Shown in pieces: positions 16,047-20,675 of a DNA stretch of 20,675 nucleotides. The notes under the pieces were generated by a model. It saw only the letters and a program-made list of their open reading frames with translations. It had not been told where the DNA came from and made no database searches. The position numbers and the translations under genes were made by a program. How positions within the stretch are numbered: position 1 is the stretch's first letter; each line of letters begins with the position of its first letter. Source of the stretch: Marinagarivorans sp. UBA5868 (lineage in GTDB: Bacteria > Pseudomonadota > Gammaproteobacteria > Pseudomonadales > Cellvibrionaceae); contig DJFQ01000048.1 of NCBI GenBank assembly GCA_002432095.1, forward strand, positions 1 to 20,675. The letters run 5' to 3'.

Positions 16047-16180
16047 TACTTTGCCTTATTGTGAATTTTGACGAGCCGATCACCGCCCGTTTAACAGGAA
16101 AACTATCTAAGCGCCAAAATCAGCAGTGATGATGTTTTTTGAGTATAGACAAGAATAAGAAAGCAAGTGACGGAAGTGAA

Positions 16181-16211
16181 AATAATTGCGCCGTCCAGGG
16201 CGGAGCGGCGC
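16181..16211 (-). terminator. Probable intrinsic terminator between the energy-transduction operon and the receptor gene
   Basis: On the minus strand GCGCCG (16211-16206) pairs perfectly with CGGCGC (16193-16188) around a GC-rich 12-base loop, followed by AATTATTTTC. It begins 9 bases past the stop of the TonB-like gene. The T-run is interrupted, so termination may be partial and some read-through into the receptor gene is possible. Confidence 0.55.
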
Positions 16212-16219
16212 GAAGGGTT

Positions 16220-17185
16220 TTAATAGGGCAAAAAGTCGAAGGAATAATTTAACGTGGTCTGCAATACATCAGAGCCACCGAAGTTAATACCGCGGACAGC
16301 GGCGAGAAGTTTGCGCTCCAGATCCGCATCATTCAATTCGCTGGAAACAATTTGTGCGCTGGAAACAGCGCCGCTGGGTTCAATCACTAACTTGAATACG
16401 ACCTTACCCTGCAGCGTCGGGTTTTCCCGCAATGCACGGTTGTAAATACCAAAGATTCGGCCCTTGGCTTCTTCCATTTTTTGACGAATAGATTGATCAC
16501 CGCGAAACGCTTTTTCCCGCGTTTGCTGCTGGCGATTATCCGCAGCGGCAGCGGATACTTCTTCCAACTTGCTCTCCACCACGGTGGTCTCGCGTCCAGA
16601 AAGTGCAACGCCTCCGGTGTCGCGGCTCAACGCTGCGGTATTCACACCGCCGCTTTTTGCCTGGGCACCACTGCTGATGAAGTTGCGCTCCACTTGGGCG
16701 GCGTCGGCGGTGGCGCGGGTAATGTTGGCGCTGGGCGTTTTCACATCGGATACGTCCAACGCATCGCGCATATCGGCGAGATCATCGGCGAACTGCAGAA
16801 CGCCGCTCTGCTTCGCCTGCTCAATCGCCTTCTGCAATTTAACCGGTTCTGGCTCTGACTTTTTCGGCTCCGGCGGTTTGGGCTCGGGTTTTTTCTCTTC
16901 CGGTTTCGGCTCGGGCTTTTTTTCCTCCGGCTTTTTTTCTTCCGGCGGCGGTGGAGGCGGTGGCTTCGGCAGTTCTTTTTTCTCCAAAACCACTCGCGCC
17001 AGTTGCGGCGGTAATTGCTCTAATTCTTCACGTTTGGGTTCTGGCAGTGGGATAAAAGGAATGGCGATGCTCAAAATAAGCAAAGGTACGCAGAGCGCAC
17101 CGAGCACCCGCCAAAAACGTTTGTCCTCGTCCTGCGAGCTGCTCCAGGGGAGTTCCAGATTGGGCGTTACAACCACAGCCACCAT
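16220..17185 (-). CDS. TonB-like energy transducer with AgmX/PglI-type C-terminal domain
   Basis: A 321-residue inner-membrane-anchored periplasmic protein. The start is the ATG at 17185, one base past the stop of the preceding ExbD gene, with AGGGGG 5 bases upstream; the longer frame to 17230 would overlap that gene. A short cytoplasmic N-terminus precedes one membrane helix (about 27-46). A rigid Pro/Lys/Glu spacer (about 70-115, EEKKPEPKP repeats) follows, as in TonB. A helical, Ala/Gln/Glu-rich middle leads to a C-terminal domain (about 235-320) with GRIFGIYNRALRENP, GKVVFKLVIEPSGAV and a final beta strand YSFDFLPY. The last resembles TonB C-domains and the AgmX/PglI tail. It should pass energy from the neighbouring ExbB/ExbD complex to an outer-membrane or cell-surface partner. 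Whether that partner is the adjacent receptor is an inference. Confidence 0.85.
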   Translation of the reverse strand: MVAVVVTPNLELPWSSSQDEDKRFWRVLGALCVPLLILSIAIPFIPLPEPKREELEQLPPQLARVVLEKKELPKPPPPPPPEEKKPEEKKPEPKPEEKKPEPKPPEPKKSEPEPVKLQKAIEQAKQSGVLQFADDLADMRDALDVSDVKTPSANITRATADAAQVERNFISSGAQAKSGGVNTAALSRDTGGVALSGRETTVVESKLEEVSAAAADNRQQQTREKAFRGDQSIRQKMEEAKGRIFGIYNRALRENPTLQGKVVFKLVIEPSGAVSSAQIVSSELNDADLERKLLAAVRGINFGGSDVLQTTLNYSFDFLPY

Positions 17186-17186
17186 C

Positions 17187-17723
17187 TCAACCCCCTTGCG
17201 CCGAAACGGCGGGTGTCGCACTGCCGTCATCGGGAATCTGACTGACGGCCAAAGAAATATTGCGATACTCGGACTGGGCGCAGGTAGTCATGATTTTTTT
17301 CAGTAGCGTATACGGCAGAGCGGCGTCGCCCATGATGGTCACATCGCGGCCTTTCTGTTGTTCTTCATCGGATGCATAAGGTTTGCGCGAAGCGAGATAT
17401 TCCAGCTCTTTTTTCAGCGGTGCGATTTCTTCGCCTTCAACCGCCATTGCGGTTTTGATATCGGTAATCAAACGACCATTGATGATGATCTCGTCGTTGC
17501 TCACCATCACGATCAAATTGTCTTGCGGGCGTTTGTCGGCGACAGATTCCGGCAGCTTGATACTTTTGTTATTTTGCAACACTTCCACGTCGGAGGAATT
17601 TACCAACAGGAAAAACACCAGGATGGTAAAAATATCCATCAGCGAAACCAGATTCAGTTTCGGCTGCGATTTAGTGCGTTTGTGATGCCTCGCCATGCGG
17701 CGTGCATGCATGGACTGCTTCAT
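17187..17723 (-). CDS. ExbD/TolR family protein (keeps the membrane aspartate)
   Basis: A 178-residue proton-channel subunit. A basic N-terminus (ARRMARHHKRTKSQPKLN) precedes one membrane helix with the essential Asp30 in SLMDIFTILVFFLL, and a periplasmic domain (IKLPES, IIINGRLI) follows. The tail is longer than in typical ExbD (about 140 residues), with an insert around EEIAPLKKELEYLASRKP and a Ser/Ala/Gly-rich end. Its ATG overlaps the stop of the first exbD-like gene in an ATGA arrangement, and its stop lies one base before the TonB-like start, so all three are probably translated in sequence. It is expected to couple proton flow through the ExbB pentamer to the TonB-like protein. Confidence 0.9.
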   Translation of the reverse strand: MKQSMHARRMARHHKRTKSQPKLNLVSLMDIFTILVFFLLVNSSDVEVLQNNKSIKLPESVADKRPQDNLIVMVSNDEIIINGRLITDIKTAMAVEGEEIAPLKKELEYLASRKPYASDEEQQKGRDVTIMGDAALPYTLLKKIMTTCAQSEYRNISLAVSQIPDDGSATPAVSAQGG

Positions 17724-18244
17724 GGCGCACCTCCGGCGGACGTATTTACCGGCGCGTCACCTAAGGAAATTTCTGGAAATAATTCCGCATTAACAACTGA
17801 TGCAGCGAGAACCGCTTTAAACGAACGCACAGTGTCCATGGCGGAGACGATGGTCTGATAATCGGTGTTGGGCTGGGAGAGAATAAAAATATCGCGCTTT
17901 TCGATGCCTCTGTCTTTCAGCAGACGTTTAACTTCCTGGAGAACATCGGAAAGCAATTTGTAATCGTACTCACCGTCTTTTTGCGGCACGGTTTTTAGCG
18001 GGGCACCGGCGGGATAATTCACGACAAAACGATCCGGCAAAATCACCAACTCCAGCATTTGATTCTCCGGCTGGTCATTGGGCTCGGAGGAGTCCGCTGC
18101 GAGATCCGGTAATTTCAGATCCAACACGGTGATATGGGAGAACACCATGCTCATTAGCAGCACAGGAACCAGAATGATCATCAAATTCATGAACGAAGTG
18201 ATCTCTAGATCCGCTTCTTCACGATTTCGTTTTCGAATTCGCAT
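17720..18244 (-). CDS. ExbD/TolR family protein with Asn in place of the membrane Asp
   Basis: A 174-residue ExbD/TolR-type protein, first of two. The N-terminus is basic and acidic (MRIRKRNREEADLEIT). The membrane helix reads SFMNLMIILVPVLLMSMVF, so the position of the conserved proton-carrying Asp is Asn20. The periplasmic domain has LDLKLPD, PDRFVVNY and a long C-terminal half with KRDIFILSQPNTDYQTIVSAMDTVR. Losing the acidic residue suggests a structural or regulatory subunit paired with the second ExbD, whose Asp is present. 21 bases separate it from the ExbB stop. The ribosome site is weak (GGTCGG), perhaps relying on coupling. Confidence 0.88.
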   Translation of the reverse strand: MRIRKRNREEADLEITSFMNLMIILVPVLLMSMVFSHITVLDLKLPDLAADSSEPNDQPENQMLELVILPDRFVVNYPAGAPLKTVPQKDGEYDYKLLSDVLQEVKRLLKDRGIEKRDIFILSQPNTDYQTIVSAMDTVRSFKAVLAASVVNAELFPEISLGDAPVNTSAGGAP

Positions 18245-18265
18245 GTAAAACCGACCAGCGGGAAA

Positions 18266-18961
18266 TTAGAGAGTTTTCGGCTTGGCAGCAGCTGCAGCGG
18301 TCGCAGGGTCTGTCGCGCGGGTTTTCGCGCTGAACGCGTCGCTGTTGGACATGATATTCAGCGTTTTCACGCCGGCCATTTCCAAACTGTCGACGATTTC
18401 TGCCGTTTTGTTTTGAATCGCTGTGTGCAGAAGCAACAAAGGGATCGCCGCCATCAACCCAAAGGCCGTGGTATTCATGGCCACAGAAATACTTTGCGAA
18501 AGCAGCGCGGCTTTTTCCGACGGGTCCGCATTGGCAACGGCGGTAAATGCGGCAATCAAACCCATGATAGTGCCCAAAAGCCCAAGGAGCGTGGCGATGT
18601 TCGCAAGGGTGGCAATATAAGCGGTGCGTTTTTCCAGGCGCGGCACTGCTTCCATCACGCCCTCTTCCATCGCGTATTCAATCTCATCGCGGCGCGGCGT
18701 GTGCTGCATGCGCGCGATACCGGCGGCGATGATGCGGCTGATCGGCGCATTGGATGAACGGCCCAAATCAGCGATGGCGGCGTAATCGCGTTTTTTTAGC
18801 AGCGGCAAAATTCGGTCAAATGCCCGCCGGTTTGCCACCTTCGCAGTGGTCAGAAACACCCAGCGTTCGATCGCGACCGCCAGCCCCACCACCAATACCA
18901 GGGCGATGGGGTACATAAATGAACCACCGTCCTGAAAAAACCGCACAGCTGCATCGAACAT
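18266..18961 (-). CDS. MotA/TolQ/ExbB family proton channel protein
   Basis: A 231-residue inner-membrane protein that forms the channel core with ExbD subunits. Three membrane helices are visible: about 16-33 (MYPIALVLVVGLAVAIERW), 115-137 (IATLLGLLGTIMGLIAAF) and 160-182 (MNTTAFGLMAAIPLLLLHT). A large cytoplasmic loop lies between the first two (KKRDYAAIADLGRSSNAPISRIIAAGI). The GLLGTIMGLIAAF and NTTAFGL motifs are those of the TolQ/ExbB family. GGAGGT lies 9 bases before the ATG at 18961. It is upstream of, and close to, the two exbD-like genes. The 86-base gap before it (18962-19047) is AT-rich but shows no promoter I would defend. Confidence 0.92.
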   Translation of the reverse strand: MFDAAVRFFQDGGSFMYPIALVLVVGLAVAIERWVFLTTAKVANRRAFDRILPLLKKRDYAAIADLGRSSNAPISRIIAAGIARMQHTPRRDEIEYAMEEGVMEAVPRLEKRTAYIATLANIATLLGLLGTIMGLIAAFTAVANADPSEKAALLSQSISVAMNTTAFGLMAAIPLLLLHTAIQNKTAEIVDSLEMAGVKTLNIMSNSDAFSAKTRATDPATAAAAAKPKTL

Positions 18962-19047
18962 AATGAATTAACCTCCAAAAACCTTGAGACGAAATAATTT
19001 AATTTTAATGACCGGAGCAAGGACCAATACGAATCAACTCGCCCCAC

Positions 19048-19317
19048 TTACTGTTCCGGCGCCAACTGCTCCAGATATTGCAATTCGCGCACATGCTCCG
19101 GGCGCTCGATATGAGCAAACACATCACGGTGCAACTTGGTGGTGAGCGGTTGAGTAAGGATAGTGGTGTCCTCCGCCGGCTGCCAGGGCACTATGTACAA
19201 CACTTTAGGTTGTTCCTGATTTCCGGTAACCGTATCACTTAACACCACCACGCCTTCACTCTGCGCAAACGCCGAACTTGCGATCACCATGAGCACTATC
19301 ACAATCAGTTTTTTCAT
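19048..19317 (-). CDS. Small exported protein, unknown function
   Basis: An 89-residue protein from the ATG at 19317 (AGGGG 10 bases upstream). It has a clear cleavable signal peptide, MKKLIVIVLMVIASSAFAQ, so the mature part of about 70 residues is periplasmic. It contains VVVLSDTVTGNQEQPKVLYIVPWQ and ends in a charged HIERPEHVRELQYLEQL helix. An in-frame ATG at 19341, 24 bases earlier, would add MKSRGNHF and is less likely. I do not recognise a family. Its position between TPR proteins and ExbB suggests an accessory part of the energy-transduction complex. Confidence 0.75.
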   Translation of the reverse strand: MKKLIVIVLMVIASSAFAQSEGVVVLSDTVTGNQEQPKVLYIVPWQPAEDTTILTQPLTTKLHRDVFAHIERPEHVRELQYLEQLAPEQ

Positions 19318-19353
19318 AAAGTGATTACCCCTGCTTTTCATAAGGTAATTACC
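19311..19353 (-). repeat. Imperfect tandem repeat covering two in-frame start codons
   Basis: Two 19-base copies, 19311-19329 and 19335-19353, match at 17 of 19 positions and are offset by 24 bases (8 codons). On the minus strand each reads GGTAAT, a few bases, then an ATG followed by AAAA. The repeat duplicates the translation start of the small exported protein and also covers the last codons of the preceding TPR gene. Confidence 0.8.
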
Positions 19354-20005
19354 CCGCTGCCAGACGACGTTTTAAATCGATGATCCAACCTTCCACCTCT
19401 TTGTTGGGCTCGCTGGATAATTTCAGCACCATTTCATAATGCTTCATGGCCGCATCAAACTTTCCCATATACAAGTCGTAAAGAATGCCCAGATTGCGGT
19501 GGGCCGCAGCGTTGTGTGGCCACACTTCCAGGGCTTTTAAATAGGTGGCCTCCGCGTCGGCAAACCGACCATCCTCACGCAAAAACATACCGTATTGAAT
19601 ATAGGCATCGTTATTTAGCGGGTTCAGTGCAAGCGCCTGCTTGAAATAATTTTCCGCTTCAGCCGGTTTTTCTTGATGCCAATACACGATAGCGAGATTG
19701 ACCAACGGACCGGACAACTCCGGGTGTTTTTGCTGCAGATCGAGCAATTGTTTTTCCGCAGTATTCCAGTCTTCACTCTGCATCGCGACCAGGGCATTGC
19801 GAAACGACGTTTCCGCCGCCGGCGGCACTTTAACTTGGTCGGCAAAATAGGGGTTGGGAATGAGCTCTATGGGCGCGCTGGAATCAACAGAAGCTTCTAT
19901 TTGTGTATCGGGCGTCGTCTTTTTTTCATTAGACGCACAGCCTGCGCCTATCAATGCGATCACCCAGATCAGCAGAAGCGCCGCGCGCGGCTTAATACAG
20001 GCCAT
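19349..20005 (-). CDS. TPR-repeat protein, probable lipoprotein
   Basis: A 218-residue protein. The ATG at 20005 has GAGG 6 bases upstream. The N-terminal signal (ALLLIWVIALIGAGC) ends at a Cys (23) that could be lipidated, although the residue at -3 is Gly, so the lipobox is imperfect. The rest is about four tetratricopeptide repeats (for example NLAIVYWHQEKPAEAENYFKQAL, YGMFLREDGRFADAEATYLKAL, NLGILYDLYMGKFDAAMKHYEMV), which bind protein partners. It overlaps the preceding TPR gene by 14 bases. It is probably a periplasmic scaffold for the ExbB/ExbD/TonB-like machinery that follows in the operon. Confidence 0.85.
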   Translation of the reverse strand: MACIKPRAALLLIWVIALIGAGCASNEKKTTPDTQIEASVDSSAPIELIPNPYFADQVKVPPAAETSFRNALVAMQSEDWNTAEKQLLDLQQKHPELSGPLVNLAIVYWHQEKPAEAENYFKQALALNPLNNDAYIQYGMFLREDGRFADAEATYLKALEVWPHNAAAHRNLGILYDLYMGKFDAAMKHYEMVLKLSSEPNKEVEGWIIDLKRRLAAG

Positions 20006-20675
20006 CACTCACCTCGCTTCGCTGTTCCTGTTTGCCGTAACGCGCTGGCAGAATTTTGGCGAGTTCGGTAAAACTCTGTTTTACCCACTTGTCGTACAGC
20101 CCTTCCCAGGAGCGTTCCGCCGTCGCTGCCAGCAGCTCCACGGATTTTTCCTCAAAGGGATACGCCTGTTCTTCCAGCAGAATTTCGTATTGCTCCAGCG
20201 CCAAGTCGTCCAGCCCTTTGGGCCGTTCGGAATTCATCAAATCGCGGCTGAGTTGTGAATAAACGTTGCCGATCCGGTAGTTGGCCTCGGTGACGAATTC
20301 TGCCACTCCGTAATCCAAAACTTTTTTATACGCCTTAAGCGTTTCATCCAGTGCGCCTTTTTTTGCCGCCAGACTCTTTTTGATGGGCAGCGTCAGTTTG
20401 ATGCGCTCGAAGCGAGCAAATGCCTCACCGGCAAATTGGCTCGATGCGTAAGCCGCCAAATAGCGGGAGCGATCATTGCGGTCGCCACCGGCTTTCGCGT
20501 CGGCATCAATTAACTGGTTCAACCAATAACGTCGCGCCTTGTCATCATCTTGTTGCTGGGCGAGCTGCAACAGTTGATAGCGCGCTTCGGTCGCCAAGGC
20601 GAACGGCTTGGGATAAGCCTTAACATATTCCGCATAGCGGTTAGCGGCATCTCCCAACCTGCCGGACTTTTGATA
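19992..20675 (-). CDS. TPR-rich protein, C-terminal part only (5' end outside window)
   Basis: The frame is open to the window edge; the residues before LGDAANRYAEY (YQKSGR) continue a TPR-like helix, so the real start lies to the right. 227 residues are visible. They form helix pairs such as ANRYAEYVKAYPKPFALATEARYQL, ETLKAYKKVLDYG, TEANYRIGNVYSQLSRDL and LALEQYEILLEEQAYPFEEKS, typical of periplasmic TPR scaffolds. The 3' end overlaps the TPR lipoprotein gene by 14 bases, so both belong to one operon with the ExbB/ExbD/TonB-like genes. No catalytic motif is visible. Confidence 0.8.
   Translation of the reverse strand, partial: YQKSGRLGDAANRYAEYVKAYPKPFALATEARYQLLQLAQQQDDDKARRYWLNQLIDADAKAGGDRNDRSRYLAAYASSQFAGEAFARFERIKLTLPIKKSLAAKKGALDETLKAYKKVLDYGVAEFVTEANYRIGNVYSQLSRDLMNSERPKGLDDLALEQYEILLEEQAYPFEEKSVELLAATAERSWEGLYDKWVKQSFTELAKILPARYGKQEQRSEVSDGLY

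Noticed and set aside
16047..16180. Fur-type iron box upstream of the TonB-dependent receptor
   Set aside because: No segment resembles GATAATGATAATCATTATC; iron control is therefore not supported by sequence.
16569..17306. 245-codon plus-strand frame rich in Gly, Ser and Phe
   Set aside because: Antisense of the Pro/Lys/Glu spacer of the TonB-like protein; the sense protein has clear family features.

Overview
The window looks like chromosomal DNA from a Gram-negative, polysaccharide-degrading gammaproteobacterium, most likely Cellvibrio or a close relative such as Saccharophagus or Teredinibacter. The reasons are an uninterrupted poly-serine linker in a secreted lipoprotein (typical of that group's carbohydrate-active proteins), a lipoprotein GH3 beta-glucosidase, a Tat-exported sugar-type oxidoreductase, a TonB-dependent receptor and an ExbB/ExbD/TonB-like module. 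The genus is an inference. I see no tRNA, rRNA, CRISPR array, insertion sequence or phage gene.

Layout. Positions 1-90 (+) may hold the tail of a gene that converges on the next one. 77-2638 (-) encodes a PA14-containing GH3 beta-glucosidase lipoprotein. 2775-3404 (-) encodes a small two-helix membrane protein. It is divergent from yjdM/phnA (3666-4004, +), and the spacer between them carries a perfect palindrome. 4026-8030 (-) encodes a very large inner-membrane/periplasmic protein of unknown function built from repeated beta-rich modules. 8170-9255 (-) encodes a Tat-exported GFO/IDH/MocA oxidoreductase, and 9449-10354 (-) a poly-Ser lipoprotein. Each of these last two genes is followed by a convincing intrinsic terminator (8107-8139 and 9404-9434).

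10484-16046 (-) is a compact unit, transcribed from high to low coordinates: TonB-dependent receptor, two short citrate-synthase-fold proteins and an acetolactate-synthase-like ThDP enzyme. The first three genes overlap one another (17 and 20 bases), so they are probably translationally coupled. Both citrate-synthase-like proteins lack catalytic residues expected in the family, but different ones, so they may form a heteromeric enzyme. This is the most unusual part of the window. It can be read as an uptake-plus-carbon-carbon-chemistry cassette whose substrate I cannot name.

16220-20675 (-) is a second operon, entered from beyond the right edge: a TPR protein (partial), a TPR lipoprotein, a small exported protein, ExbB/TolQ, two ExbD/TolR proteins and a TonB-like protein with a Pro/Lys/Glu spacer and an AgmX/PglI-type C-terminal domain. 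It is a complete proton-driven energy-transduction module and lies directly upstream of the TonB-dependent receptor unit, separated by a probable terminator at 16181-16211. Almost every gene is on the minus strand, and start codons were chosen from Shine-Dalgarno sequences and signal peptides where these were clear.
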